Positions 17,875 through 26,482 of a DNA stretch of 64,000 nt are shown piece after piece. The DNA is from Sulfitobacter dubius (lineage in GTDB: Bacteria > Pseudomonadota > Alphaproteobacteria > Rhodobacterales > Rhodobacteraceae). The notes beneath the pieces are model-generated. The model was not told where the DNA came from and ran no database searches. It was given only the letters and a program-made list of their open reading frames with translations. Every line of letters starts with the position of its first letter. Position 1 is the stretch's first letter. The translations under genes were made by a program, and so were the position numbers. The stretch lies in assembly GCF_900113435.1 (NCBI RefSeq), contig NZ_FOPG01000002.1, forward strand, positions 620,001 through 684,000. Direction: 5' to 3'.

Positions 17875-17902
17875 TTGACGGCGGCGGGGAAACCCATAAT
17901 CT
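17875..17902 (+). promoter_or_regulatory. Candidate sigma-70 promoter of the MFS transporter
   Basis: TTGACG (17875-17880) and TAATCT (17897-17902) are separated by 16 bases. They lie 21 bases upstream of ATG 17924, with GGATTTCC near the ribosome-site position. The 123-base divergent gap also serves the Lrp gene. Prediction by eye. Confidence 0.45.
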
Positions 17903-17923
17903 GCCGCGGAAAGGATTTCCTCC

Positions 17924-19165
17924 ATGCAAAGCCTCGCGCCCCTGTTCACCCCGGTCCTGATGGTCGGATGTATCATCATCATGGTCAGCTTCGCCGTGCG
18001 GGCCTCTTTCGGCGTGTTCCAGATTCCGATTGCCGAGGAATTTGCATGGGCGCGGAGCGAATTCTCCCTCGCCATCGCGATCCAAAACCTTGCCTGGGGC
18101 ATCGGGCAGCCGATCTTTGGCGCGCTGGCCGAAAAGATCGGTGACCGAAAGGCGATCATCATCGGCGCGGTGGTCTATGCAGTGGGGCTGCTTTTGTCGG
18201 CCAATTCCGCGACCCCGATTGAGCATCAGACCTATGCTTGGCTGGTGGGGTTCGGCATCGCGGGCACGGGCTTTGGCGTGATCTTGGCCGTGGTGGGCCG
18301 CGCGGCGTCGGATGACAACCGCTCCATGTCGCTGGCGATTGCCACGGCGGCGGGCAGTGCGGGGCAGGTCTTTGGTGCGCCGGTGGCGGAGTGGATGCTG
18401 AGCTTCATGTCGTGGCAGATGACCTTTGTCAGTTTCGCGGGTGTGATCCTTGCGATGCTGCTGACCCTGCCGATGATGCGCGCGCCCGCGATGGCCAGCC
18501 GGGCCGAGCTTGAGGAGTCGATGGGCCAAATTCTCGGCAAAGCCTTCCGCGATCCGTCCTATACGCTGATTTTTCTGGGATTCTTTTCCTGCGGCTATCA
18601 GCTTGCCTTCATTACCGCGCATTTCCCGGCCTTCGTGACCGAGATGTGCGGCCCTATCTTGGCCGGGGGTGTGCTGCATAACATTGGAATCACGACCACC
18701 TCGGCGCTTGGTGCGGTGGCGATTTCGCTGATCGGGCTGGCCAATATCGCGGGCACTTTGCTCGCCGGATGGGCGGGCAAACGTTATTCCAAAAAGTACC
18801 TGCTGGCGGGGATCTATGTCGGGCGCACGGTGATCGCCGCGGCCTTCATCATGTTCCCGATCACGCCGATGACAGTGATCCTGTTCTCTGTGGGCATGGG
18901 CGCGCTCTGGCTTGCCACGGTGCCGCTGACCAGCGGATTGGTCGCGCATATCTATGGGTTGCGCTACATGGGCACGCTTTATGGGATCGTCTTTTTCAGC
19001 CACCAGTTGGGCAGCTTCCTCGGCGTTTGGCTGGGCGGACGGATGTATGACATCTATGGCAGCTACACCGGCGTCTGGTGGGTCGGTGTGGCCGTGGGGG
19101 CGTTCAGCGCCGTGGTCCATCTGCCGATCCGCGAGAAACGGCTTGAGGGGCTGGTGACCGCCTAA
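17924..19165 (+). CDS. MFS transporter
   Basis: A 413-residue major facilitator with about twelve hydrophobic segments. The cytoplasmic loop 'GALAEKIGDRKAI' (~66-78) is the MFS motif A equivalent after helix 2, and 'GWAGKRYSKKY' (~283-293) is the mirror loop between helices 8 and 9. It resembles the monocarboxylate/oxalate-formate antiporter branch (initial 'ASFGVFQIPI'), but the substrate cannot be fixed. It is convergent with the ornithine cyclodeaminase-like gene, their stops overlapping by 4 bp. Possibly under control of the adjacent Lrp regulator. Confidence 0.85.
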   Translation: MQSLAPLFTPVLMVGCIIIMVSFAVRASFGVFQIPIAEEFAWARSEFSLAIAIQNLAWGIGQPIFGALAEKIGDRKAIIIGAVVYAVGLLLSANSATPIEHQTYAWLVGFGIAGTGFGVILAVVGRAASDDNRSMSLAIATAAGSAGQVFGAPVAEWMLSFMSWQMTFVSFAGVILAMLLTLPMMRAPAMASRAELEESMGQILGKAFRDPSYTLIFLGFFSCGYQLAFITAHFPAFVTEMCGPILAGGVLHNIGITTTSALGAVAISLIGLANIAGTLLAGWAGKRYSKKYLLAGIYVGRTVIAAAFIMFPITPMTVILFSVGMGALWLATVPLTSGLVAHIYGLRYMGTLYGIVFFSHQLGSFLGVWLGGRMYDIYGSYTGVWWVGVAVGAFSAVVHLPIREKRLEGLVTA

Positions 19166-20076
19166 CGCGCGCGCCAGCGTTCGAGGATGTGCCGTGCGGT
19201 CATCAGGTCGAGATGCGCGCCGCCGCCGTTTTTGAACAGGGTGATTTCGTTATCGCTTTGTCGGGTGAAGACCCCGAGGTCGTAGTAATCCGCGATCAGG
19301 TGGTCGCGGGAGATCGTGCCTGCCTCAAGCGGAATGTTGATTTCGCCGATATGGCCGATGGTGGTGTCAAAACTGTCGACAAAGACCCGCGACTTCAGCA
19401 GGGCCGTGTCGTCCACCTCACGCATGTCGGGGCGGTAGGCACCGATAAGGTCGATATGCTGGCCGGGTTGCAGCCAGTCGCCCATGATTAGCGGGTCGGT
19501 CGACATGGTGGCGGAGGTCACGATATCGGCGGCACGGACGGCCTGCTCCAGATCGGTCGCTACGTTGATCTTTAGCTCAGCCGCCATCGCCTCGGCGTTC
19601 TTGGGCGTCCGGTTCCAGACGGTGAAACGCGCCTTCGGGAAGGCTGCGGAATAGGCGGCATGAAGCGCACGGCCTTGGGTGCCCGCGCCGACGATCAGGA
19701 TGTTCCCACTGTCGGGTCGCGCCAGCCGCCGCGCGGCGAGCAGGCTGTCGCCAGCGGTTTTCCATTTGGTGACGAGGTGGAAATCCACGATCGCGGCGAG
19801 CGTGCCGGTTTCGTCATCAAAGAGGGACACGCCGCCGTTGACCATCGGCACCTCGCGGTCGGGATTGCCGGGGAAGATCGTGGCGGATTTCACCGCGATG
19901 CCCAGCCCGTTGATCCACGCCGCGCGGCTGAGTAGCGTGTCCTTGCCGCGATAGAGGAAGGTATCGCCAATCTCGGCCTTGGGCATGTCATGGCCCGCGG
20001 CCAGCGCATCGGTGAGCGCGATCCAGTCCAGTAGCGCTTCGCCTTCGTCGAAAGAGATATTGGGGATCACGGTCAT
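19162..20076 (-). CDS. Ornithine cyclodeaminase / mu-crystallin family protein
   Basis: A 304-residue NAD(P)-binding enzyme. The Rossmann motif is 'ILIVGAGTQGRALHAAYSAA' (~124-143), followed by 'FTVWNRTPKNAEAMA'. The N-terminal substrate region contains 'SAAWINGLGIAVKSATIFPGN' in pieces (~50-75). Family members include ornithine cyclodeaminase, alanine dehydrogenase, ketimine reductase and other imine reductases; the activity here is not assigned. It overlaps the upstream HAD gene by 4 bp. Confidence 0.85.
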   Translation of the reverse strand: MTVIPNISFDEGEALLDWIALTDALAAGHDMPKAEIGDTFLYRGKDTLLSRAAWINGLGIAVKSATIFPGNPDREVPMVNGGVSLFDDETGTLAAIVDFHLVTKWKTAGDSLLAARRLARPDSGNILIVGAGTQGRALHAAYSAAFPKARFTVWNRTPKNAEAMAAELKINVATDLEQAVRAADIVTSATMSTDPLIMGDWLQPGQHIDLIGAYRPDMREVDDTALLKSRVFVDSFDTTIGHIGEINIPLEAGTISRDHLIADYYDLGVFTRQSDNEITLFKNGGGAHLDLMTARHILERWRAR

Positions 20077-20693
20077 GCGGTTTCCTCCCGGCTCAGCAGC
20101 CCAGCGGAGACGAGCCGGTCAGCCCATCCCTGCGGTCCGGTGAAGTGATGCGTCTGCCAGCCGCGCGCGGCGGCGGCGGCGATATTGTCGGCGCGGTCGT
20201 CGGTAAAGAGCAGCGCCTCAGGCGGCAGCCCGCTGCCCTGCTCCACGGCTTCATAAATCGACGGCGCGGGTTTGATCATGCCAAGGTGGCCGGAAATGAA
20301 ATCACGGTCGAATTCGCGCAGGAAGGGGTAATGGGTCGCGGCCAGATCATAGCTTTGGATGCCAAAATTGGTGAGCGAGAAGACCGGCACGCCGCGCGCC
20401 TGAAGTGCCTTCATCAACCGCAGGGAGTGGTCGATCACCGGCGCGGCCATTTCGATCCAGCGGTCGTGCCAGAGGCGGATTTCATCGCGCCAATCGGGCG
20501 TCGCCTCGGCCATGGCATAGATCGTGTCGCGGAAGTTTTCGCCGCTGTCGACGCGGTCGTTCATGCCGTGCAGATCGACGGCATCGAACATGGCGCGGCG
20601 GCGATCTGCGCCGATGACGCTGTCGTAAAAGCGTTCCGGTTGCCATTCGATCAATACGTTGCCGATGTCGAAAACGACCGCCTGAGGTGTCAT
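20073..20693 (-). CDS. HAD-family hydrolase (haloacid dehalogenase-like phosphatase)
   Basis: A 206-residue HAD protein. Motif I is 'VVFDIGNVLIEWQPE' (6-20), with nucleophile D9; the second aspartate position is N12, as in the YihX-like subgroup with 'DxGxV'. Motif II is 'VFSLTNFG', and motif III/IV is 'LLFTDDRADNIAAAAARGW' near the C-terminus. It probably dephosphorylates a small sugar phosphate such as glucose-1-phosphate. It overlaps the OCD-like gene and lies 32 bases from DUF188. Confidence 0.88.
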   Translation of the reverse strand: MTPQAVVFDIGNVLIEWQPERFYDSVIGADRRRAMFDAVDLHGMNDRVDSGENFRDTIYAMAEATPDWRDEIRLWHDRWIEMAAPVIDHSLRLMKALQARGVPVFSLTNFGIQSYDLAATHYPFLREFDRDFISGHLGMIKPAPSIYEAVEQGSGLPPEALLFTDDRADNIAAAAARGWQTHHFTGPQGWADRLVSAGLLSREETA

Positions 20694-20725
20694 ATCACTT
20701 GCCCTATCAATTCCTAAACGCGGGG

Positions 20726-21178
20726 CTAACCCCGCGCTGCCGCGCGCAGTTCCCGCTCCAATGCTTCGAGGAAACGGGAGCGGTCGGCCTTTGTAAACCC
20801 CTTGCCGCCGCCTTGGCGAAAGGGGTCGGCAGCGCGCAGGTCGGTCATCAGATCGCGGGTGGCGAGCACGTTGCCGATATTAGCCTGTGTCAGCGCTTCG
20901 CCGTTGTGTTTCAGCACCCTTGCCCCGGCTTCCACGCATTTCGCGGCCAGCGGGATATCCCCCGTGACCACCACATCCCCTTTGCCGCAGCGGTCAGCGA
21001 TCCACATGTCGGCGATGTCGGACCCGTCAGGGACGATCACCACTTCGACCAGCGGGTTCTGCGACATGCGCAAGCCGCCGTTGGAGACGAGGTACATCTT
21101 GACCTTGTGGCGCGTCGCGACCCGTTCGGCCTCGGTTTTGACGGGGCAGGCGTCGGCGTCGATATAGAGCGATGTCAT
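20726..21178 (-). CDS. YaiI/YqxD family protein (DUF188)
   Basis: A 150-residue protein of the DUF188 PIN-like family: '[17 protein letters not shown]' (5-21), 'IWIADR'-type '[22 protein letters not shown]' in pieces (~77-98), and a basic C-terminus. Conserved acidic residues D7, D9 and D95 suggest a metal-dependent nuclease fold; the function is unknown. It follows the S-formylglutathione hydrolase gene after only 3 bases, so the two are probably cotranscribed. Confidence 0.9.
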   Translation of the reverse strand: MTSLYIDADACPVKTEAERVATRHKVKMYLVSNGGLRMSQNPLVEVVIVPDGSDIADMWIADRCGKGDVVVTGDIPLAAKCVEAGARVLKHNGEALTQANIGNVLATRDLMTDLRAADPFRQGGGKGFTKADRSRFLEALERELRAAARG

Positions 21179-21181
21179 CGG

Positions 21182-22015
21182 TTAACCTGCATAGAGCGCA
21201 TCGGCATGGAATGCGACGTGATCTTCCATGAAGCTCGCCACGAAGAAATAGCTGTGGTTATAGCCCGGTTGCATCCGGAAGCTGCCTTGTTGGCGTTTGG
21301 CGGCCATGGCCTCGGCCAATGCTTCGGGTTTCAGCAGCTCGAGGAACTGGTCGCTGCTGCCTTGGTCGATCAGGATCGGCCCGTCAAAACCCTTTTCGCG
21401 CATCAGGAGGGTGCTGTCATGCTTGGCCCATGTGGTTTCATCTGCGCCGAGATAGGCGCTGAGTTGCTTTTTGCCCCAGTCGCTCTCCGTCGGATTGGTG
21501 ATCGGCGCAAAGGCAGAAACCGAGAGGAAACGCCCCGGCAGGTTCATCGCCAGTGTCAACGCGCCATGCCCGCCCATGGAATGCCCGGTGATGCCCTGCC
21601 GCTCCATATCAATGGCGAAGTTTTCGCCGATCAGGCCGGGCAGTTCCTCGGCCAGATAGTCCCACATCTGGTAGTGTTTCGCCCAAGGCTCCTGCGTCGC
21701 GTTCACATAGAACCCCGCACCTTTCCCGAGGTCGTAAGCCTCATCATCCGCCACATCCTCGCCCCGTGGGGAGGTATCTGGGAAGACCACTGCGATGCCA
21801 TGTTCCGCCGCCCAAAGCTGCGCGCCCGCCTTGGTCATGGCGTTCTCATGGGTGCAGGTCAGGCCCGACAGATACCACAGCACCGGCACCGGGCCGTCCT
21901 GCGCCTCGGCGGGGAGGAAGAGGCCAAAGGTCATGTCGCAGCCGCAGGCGTCGGACGCGTGAGAATAGACCCCCTGCGTGCCACCGAAACAGGCGTTTTC
22001 CGAGATGGTCTTCAT
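21182..22015 (-). CDS. fghA: S-formylglutathione hydrolase
   Basis: A 277-residue esterase-D family serine hydrolase that splits S-formylglutathione to formate and glutathione in formaldehyde detoxification. The nucleophile elbow is 'GHSMGGHGAL' with S146. A later acidic 'LIDQGSSDQFL' (~221-231) and 'GYNHSYFF' (~254-261) supply Asp and His. The early 'GLTCTHENA' matches the family. AAAGGAAC precedes ATG 22015. The partner glutathione-dependent formaldehyde dehydrogenase is not in the window. Confidence 0.94.
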   Translation of the reverse strand: MKTISENACFGGTQGVYSHASDACGCDMTFGLFLPAEAQDGPVPVLWYLSGLTCTHENAMTKAGAQLWAAEHGIAVVFPDTSPRGEDVADDEAYDLGKGAGFYVNATQEPWAKHYQMWDYLAEELPGLIGENFAIDMERQGITGHSMGGHGALTLAMNLPGRFLSVSAFAPITNPTESDWGKKQLSAYLGADETTWAKHDSTLLMREKGFDGPILIDQGSSDQFLELLKPEALAEAMAAKRQQGSFRMQPGYNHSYFFVASFMEDHVAFHADALYAG

Positions 22016-22043
22016 GGCAGCGTTCCTTTCGAAATTGGGTATG

Positions 22044-22973
22044 TCACAGGGCCGAGACCCAGCCTACGACAAGGCTGACGGTAACGATACTGACTGTGGT
22101 TGAGACGAGAATGGCGGCAGAGACCCGCTGAGGGGCGACGCCGTAGTGTTGGGCGAGCATATAGACATTGCCCGCCACCGGCAGTGCTGCGGCGGCGATG
22201 ATGACCCCGGCTTTGTAGGGATCGACGCCGAAAAGAAACAGCGCGCCAAAGGCTACGAAGAGCGGGTGCAGCACCAGTTTGCAAAAGGTCAGCCAGCCTG
22301 CGATCTCAATCCGCTCGGCGGATTTGGAAGCCAGCGACGCGCCGATGGCAAAGAGCGCTCCGGGGGTGGCAGCCCCGCCGAGGATGGCCAGAAATTCGTT
22401 CAGCGGCACGGGGATTGGGATGCCGAAGCCAGACCAAAGGAACCCCAGCGTGATGGCGACGATCATCGGGTTTTTCAGCAGCCCCAGCCCCACGATCTTG
22501 AGCGTCGCCAGCCGCAACTGCCCCTCGCGGGAGCCGGTAATCAGGATCACGATCAGGCTGGAAAAGATAATCATGTCGACGGTCAGCGCCAGCAGCACGG
22601 GGCCAATCGCCTCTGGCCCCAAAAGCAGCGTCAGCATCGGCACGCCCAGAAACCCGGTGTTGCCGATCACGGCGCATTGCGCCTCGATCCCGTTGGTCGC
22701 CACGTCGAGCCCGCGCAGGAAGCCGACGAGGCTGGCAATGGCATAGACGAAAGCGGTGCCCCAAAGGTAGGCGGCGACAAGGCGGCTGTCCCACACCTCG
22801 GCCAGTGAGAGATTGGCGGAAAAGCGGAACAGCATCGCCGAGAGGGCGAAATAGAAAACAAATTTGGTGAGATAGGCCGTCGCTTCGGCTGAGAAGAACC
22901 GCGTGCGCCCGGCCCAGTAGCCAAGGCCGATCAGCGCAAAGAACGGCAGGGTTTTCAGGAAGATCGCGACCAT
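22044..22973 (-). CDS. AEC-family (auxin efflux carrier-like) transporter
   Basis: A 309-residue membrane protein with about ten hydrophobic helices arranged as two inverted halves. The central 'VIGNTGFLGVPMLTLLLG' (~102-119) carries the Asn-Pro/Gly crossover typical of the AEC/BART families, and 'FAIGASLAS' occurs in the second half. Substrates of bacterial relatives include malate, malonate and other organic acids; none can be assigned here. It is encoded just upstream of fghA with a 28-base gap. Confidence 0.88.
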   Translation of the reverse strand: MVAIFLKTLPFFALIGLGYWAGRTRFFSAEATAYLTKFVFYFALSAMLFRFSANLSLAEVWDSRLVAAYLWGTAFVYAIASLVGFLRGLDVATNGIEAQCAVIGNTGFLGVPMLTLLLGPEAIGPVLLALTVDMIIFSSLIVILITGSREGQLRLATLKIVGLGLLKNPMIVAITLGFLWSGFGIPIPVPLNEFLAILGGAATPGALFAIGASLASKSAERIEIAGWLTFCKLVLHPLFVAFGALFLFGVDPYKAGVIIAAAALPVAGNVYMLAQHYGVAPQRVSAAILVSTTVSIVTVSLVVGWVSAL

Positions 22974-23005
22974 GGGTCAAGCATTAGCCAGCCCGCTCGC
23001 GGGGT

Positions 23006-23027
23006 GCAATGGGGCAGGGGCCATTGC
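23006..23027. other. Inverted repeat downstream of mbfA
   Basis: A 7-bp perfect repeat (GCAATGG with CCATTGC, 8-base spacer) sits immediately beyond the mbfA stop and 33 bases before the AEC transporter start. No T run follows on the minus strand, so it may be a weak terminator or RNA-stabilising hairpin. Confidence 0.4.
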
Positions 23028-23028
23028 C

Positions 23029-24003
23029 TTACCCTGAGCCGATCAGCACCCCGGCGGCAAAGACCAATGCGCCGCCCAGCACCACTTGGAATGCGGCGCG
23101 AAAGAAGGGCGTTTCCATGAACTTATTCTGGATCCACGCGATGGCCCAAAGCTCTACAAAGACGACGATGATCGCGACCACGGTGGCGGTCCAGAAGTCG
23201 GTGATCAGGTAGGGCAGCGCGTGGCCCAGCCCGCCCACCGTGGTCATCACGCCCGAGGCTACCCCGCGTTTGATCGGAGAGCCGCGGCCCGATAACTCGC
23301 CGTCATCCGACGCGGCCTCAGTAAACCCCATCGAGATGCCGGCGCCCACACTGGCGGCAAGGCCCACAAGGAAGGTTGTCCAAGTATTATGGGTGGCAAA
23401 GGCCGTGGCGAAGATCGGGGCGAGGGTCGAGACAGAGCCGTCCATCAGCCCCGCCAGACCCGGTTGCACCCAAGTCAGCAGGAATTGCCGATGCGCACGG
23501 CTGTCCTCGTCGCTGCGGCTGTCGTCATCAAGGTGCCGCTCGGTCAGATCTTGTGCGTCGCCTTGGTGGCCTGCCTCGGCTGCGGCCAGATCACCCAAAA
23601 GCTGTCGGGTCGCGGCGTCGCTGGTGCGGGCCGCGGCGGCGAGGTAGAACTTCTCCGCATCCTGCTCCATCGCGGCGGCCTCTTGCCGGATGCGCTCCAG
23701 CGAGAGGTTCTCGATCAGCCAGACCGGGCGCCGCGCGTAATAGCCAGAAACATGCTCGCGCCGGATGAGGGGGATGACCTCTCCAAAACGGCTCCGGTGC
23801 AGGTCAATCAAACGGCGGCGGTGTTCATTCTCCTCCTCGGCCATCCCGTCAAAGATTGCGGCGCTGTCGGGATATTCATCACGCAACCGTTCAGCATAGT
23901 CACGATAGATGCGCGCATCGTCCTCTTCAGAGGAGATAGCGAGCGCCAGAACCTCCTGTTCGCTCAGGTCTTTGAAACGTTTGCGGTTGAACGAAAATCG
24001 CAT
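23029..24003 (-). CDS. mbfA: Rubrerythrin-VIT1 fusion iron exporter MbfA
   Basis: A 324-residue two-domain protein. Residues ~12-150 form a rubrerythrin-like diiron domain with E58-xx-H61 ('AEEENEHRRR'), E113 and E143-xx-H146 ('AAEAGHQ'). Residues ~176-324 form a VIT1/CCC1-type membrane domain ('GLMDGSVSTLAPIFATAF'). MbfA of Bradyrhizobium and Agrobacterium exports iron from the cytoplasm under iron or peroxide stress and is repressed by Irr. ATG 24003 is chosen because the first helix begins there and ACGGAG precedes it. Confidence 0.93.
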   Translation of the reverse strand: MRFSFNRKRFKDLSEQEVLALAISSEEDDARIYRDYAERLRDEYPDSAAIFDGMAEEENEHRRRLIDLHRSRFGEVIPLIRREHVSGYYARRPVWLIENLSLERIRQEAAAMEQDAEKFYLAAAARTSDAATRQLLGDLAAAEAGHQGDAQDLTERHLDDDSRSDEDSRAHRQFLLTWVQPGLAGLMDGSVSTLAPIFATAFATHNTWTTFLVGLAASVGAGISMGFTEAASDDGELSGRGSPIKRGVASGVMTTVGGLGHALPYLITDFWTATVVAIIVVFVELWAIAWIQNKFMETPFFRAAFQVVLGGALVFAAGVLIGSG

Positions 24004-24020
24004 GGGGAAACTCCGTAATC

Positions 24021-24040
24021 TGGCACTTACCGTAGTGCCA
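24021..24040. promoter_or_regulatory. Palindrome upstream of mbfA, candidate operator
   Basis: TGGCAC and GTGCCA form a perfect 6-bp inverted repeat with an 8-base spacer, 17 bases before the mbfA start. A weak minus-strand -10-like TACGGT lies inside it, with TTGCTG 17 bases further upstream. The repeat does not match the usual Irr box (TTTAGAA...TTCTAAA), so the binding protein, if any, is unknown. Confidence 0.45.
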
Positions 24041-24157
24041 TCGGCGGGTTCCAGCAAATGCAAAGCGCCTTGCCCTTGGCGGCGCGCGGGATGGACCTAC
24101 CTGTTGCGAGATCGTCGGCCCTTGCTCCGGCGCCACGCGAATAACGAGGTTTGGAAC

Positions 24158-24595
24158 ATGAGATTAGTTTTCTTGGCACCCCTATTGGTGGCAGGCTGCG
24201 CCGAAGTGTCGACTGCGCCTGTGCAAAACCCCATTCCGGCCCCTACGGCGCCGACGGCCACTGCGCCGCCACCTGCACGCCCCGCGTCTGCGGAAACGTC
24301 TACCCCGTCGACCAAGCCCAAACCATTGCCCAGTTCGGTCATTAATGCGGTGAATGAAACGTCGAGCACGTCAACATCACCGCAATCGCCGCCGACCTCA
24401 AAACCGCTGTCGGAAACCTGCAAAGAAGGCAGTTGGTGGGGTCTGGTTGGCCGCCCTCGCTCGGCCGCCAGCATCGTGTCAGAGCCCAAGCGCGTCTATA
24501 CCGAAGGCGACCCGGTGACCATGGACGCCAATCCCAACCGCACCAACATCGTGTTGGACGCGGAAGGAAAGATCGCCAAGGTCACCTGCGGCTAG
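24158..24595 (+). CDS. Lipoprotein with I78-type peptidase-inhibitor domain
   Basis: A 145-residue protein with a lipobox 'LLVAGC' (C14) and therefore probably an outer-membrane lipoprotein. A long Pro/Thr/Ser-rich linker (~20-85) is followed by an inhibitor I78 domain: 'WGLVGRPRSAA' (~95-105), 'DPVTMDANPNRTNIVLD' (~121-137) and a terminal 'KVTCG'. Two cysteines (near 89 and at 144) may pair. I78 proteins are predicted to inhibit serine proteases. ATG 24158 is used; the frame is open further upstream but without domain features. It is divergent from mbfA. Confidence 0.82.
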   Translation: MRLVFLAPLLVAGCAEVSTAPVQNPIPAPTAPTATAPPPARPASAETSTPSTKPKPLPSSVINAVNETSSTSTSPQSPPTSKPLSETCKEGSWWGLVGRPRSAASIVSEPKRVYTEGDPVTMDANPNRTNIVLDAEGKIAKVTCG

Positions 24596-24604
24596 GGTCT
24601 CCCC

Positions 24605-25915
24605 CTAGCCCTTTGGCCGCTTGTCGAGAATGCGCACGGCTTTGCCCTCTGACCGGGCAACGCCGCCGACATCCATGACCTCAACCTTGACCGAGATGCC
24701 GACCGTCTGCTTGATCTGTGCTGACAGCGCTCTGATCGCCGCTTGCCGGGCGTCAGTGGTGATGCTGGCGTCCGCGCATTCGCATAGCACGCGCATCTGG
24801 TCCATCCGGTCGGGGCGCGAGAGTTCGATCTGGAAATGCGGGGCCAGCCCGGGCGTGGCCATCAGCGCCTCTTCGATCTGGGTGGGGAAAACGTTGACGC
24901 CGCGCAGGATAATCATGTCGTCGCTGCGGCCCGTGACCTTCTCCATCCGGCGCATGGAGCGCGCGGTGCCCGCCAGCAGACGGGTGAGGTCGCGGGTGCG
25001 GTAGCGGATGATCGGGAAGGCTTGTTTGGTGAGGGAGGTGAACACCAGCTCGCCCATTTCACCATCTTCGACCGGGGCACCTGTTTCGGGGTTGATGATC
25101 TCGGGGTAGAAGTGATCCTCCCAGATGTGCAGCCCGTCTTTGGTCTCCACACATTCCATCGAAACGCCCGGCCCCATGACTTCGCTGAGGCCATAGATAT
25201 CGACGGCATGCATGTCGAAGGCTTGTTCGATCTCCAGCCGCATGGCGTTGGTCCAAGGCTCTGCGCCGAAGATGCCGACCTCAAGCGAGGATTGACGCGG
25301 ATCAATGCCTTGGTTGGCGAATTCATCCAAGATCGACAGCGCGTAGGAGGGCGTCACCGTGATGCCCTTGGGCTGGAAATCCTCGATCAGCCGCACTTGG
25401 CGTGGTGTCATCCCGCCCGAGATCGGCACGGTCGAGAGGCCAAGCGCATCAGCGCCAAGGTGAATGCCCAAGCCGCCAGTAAACAGCCCATAGCCATAGG
25501 CGTTGTGCAGCATGTTGCCCGGGCGCATCCCCGCCGCGCGCAGGGAGCGGGCGACGACTTGGCCCCAGTTCGCCAGATCATCCTTGGTGTAGCCCACCAC
25601 CGTCGGCTGCCCGGTGGTGCCAGATGATGCGTGAATGCGCGCCACCTGATCGCGCGGCACGGCGAACATGCCAAAGGGGTAATTGTCGCGCAGATCGGTT
25701 TTGACGGTGAAGGGAAAGCGCGAGAGATCGGAAAGCTGTTTCAGATCATCGGGATGCACGCCTGCATCGTCAAAGCTTTGCTTGTAAAAAGGGACGTTGT
25801 CATAGGCGTGGCGCAGGGACCATTTCAGACGGTCCAATTGCAGGGCGCTGATTTCGTCCCGGCTGGCGATCTCAATCGGGTCGAGCGTATCCTTCGCGGG
25901 GGTCAGGTCTTTCAT
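24605..25915 (-). CDS. paaK: Phenylacetate-CoA ligase
   Basis: A 436-residue adenylate-forming enzyme that converts phenylacetate to phenylacetyl-CoA, the first step of aerobic phenylacetate degradation. The phosphate-binding loop is 'HASSGTTGQPTVVGY' (~95-109). 'YGLSEVMGPGVSMEC' (~240) and 'GRSDDMIILRGVNVFPTQIE' (~334-353) are typical of PaaK. Its start overlaps the paaI stop, so the two form an operon. The paaABCDE epoxidase genes are not in the window. Confidence 0.95.
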   Translation of the reverse strand: MKDLTPAKDTLDPIEIASRDEISALQLDRLKWSLRHAYDNVPFYKQSFDDAGVHPDDLKQLSDLSRFPFTVKTDLRDNYPFGMFAVPRDQVARIHASSGTTGQPTVVGYTKDDLANWGQVVARSLRAAGMRPGNMLHNAYGYGLFTGGLGIHLGADALGLSTVPISGGMTPRQVRLIEDFQPKGITVTPSYALSILDEFANQGIDPRQSSLEVGIFGAEPWTNAMRLEIEQAFDMHAVDIYGLSEVMGPGVSMECVETKDGLHIWEDHFYPEIINPETGAPVEDGEMGELVFTSLTKQAFPIIRYRTRDLTRLLAGTARSMRRMEKVTGRSDDMIILRGVNVFPTQIEEALMATPGLAPHFQIELSRPDRMDQMRVLCECADASITTDARQAAIRALSAQIKQTVGISVKVEVMDVGGVARSEGKAVRILDKRPKG

Positions 25916-26352
25916 CAGGTCGGCTCCTCCTCGGTAAATAGCTGGCCCTTGATGCTGCGGGAAAGCCCGCGAAACAGGGCCACGACACGGTCATCCGCGC
26001 CCGTGACGGTAACGTCATAGATGCCCGACCGACCGCTACGCGACACTTCGCGTGCGGTGGCGGTCAGCCGCTCCTCTGGCTGACCGGGGCTGAGATATGT
26101 GATCTGGTTCTGCTGGGCGACAGTGGTTTGGTTGTAGCTGTTGCAGGCAAAGGCAAAGGCGCTGTCGGCTAGTGTGAAGATAAATCCGCCGTGGCAAATG
26201 CCGTGGCCGTTCAGCATGCCCGGGCGCACCGACATCGACAAAACCGCGCCGCCGGGGGTCACATCGTCGATGGTCATGCCCAATCCGGCAGAGGCGGAAT
26301 CTTGGGCGAACATCACCTCGGCACATTTGCGGGCGCGGGCTTCTGGGGTCAT
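25915..26352 (-). CDS. paaI: PaaI-type acyl-CoA thioesterase (hotdog fold)
   Basis: A 145-residue hotdog thioesterase. The central helix with the catalytic aspartate is visible: 'NGHGICHGGFIFTLADSAFA' (~46-65), and 'NQITYLSPGQPEERLTATA' follows. In phenylacetate catabolism PaaI removes CoA from dead-end hydroxyphenylacetyl-CoA products. The start is ATG 26352 ('MTPEARARKCAEVMF'), matching family length; the frame is open upstream but unlike the family. It is directly coupled to paaK. Confidence 0.92.
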   Translation of the reverse strand: MTPEARARKCAEVMFAQDSASAGLGMTIDDVTPGGAVLSMSVRPGMLNGHGICHGGFIFTLADSAFAFACNSYNQTTVAQQNQITYLSPGQPEERLTATAREVSRSGRSGIYDVTVTGADDRVVALFRGLSRSIKGQLFTEEEPT

Positions 26353-26482
26353 TCCATCGGGCCTTTGTGTTTCATTTTTCAGATTGGTTGCACAATTCTG
26401 TAACGCTTTCAAGAAATTTAGAGCGGCGCATTCGACCATGTCAGGGCTTGATTTGGCCCCCATCAGGGTCAACTGTAAAGCC

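Noticed and set aside
17831-19120. A 429-codon minus-strand open frame antisense to the MFS transporter
   Set aside because: His/Arg/Gln-rich translation without domain features, fully covered by a convincing membrane transporter.
20687-22078. A 463-codon plus-strand open frame antisense to DUF188 and fghA
   Set aside because: Both minus-strand genes carry intact catalytic motifs; the plus-strand product lacks any.
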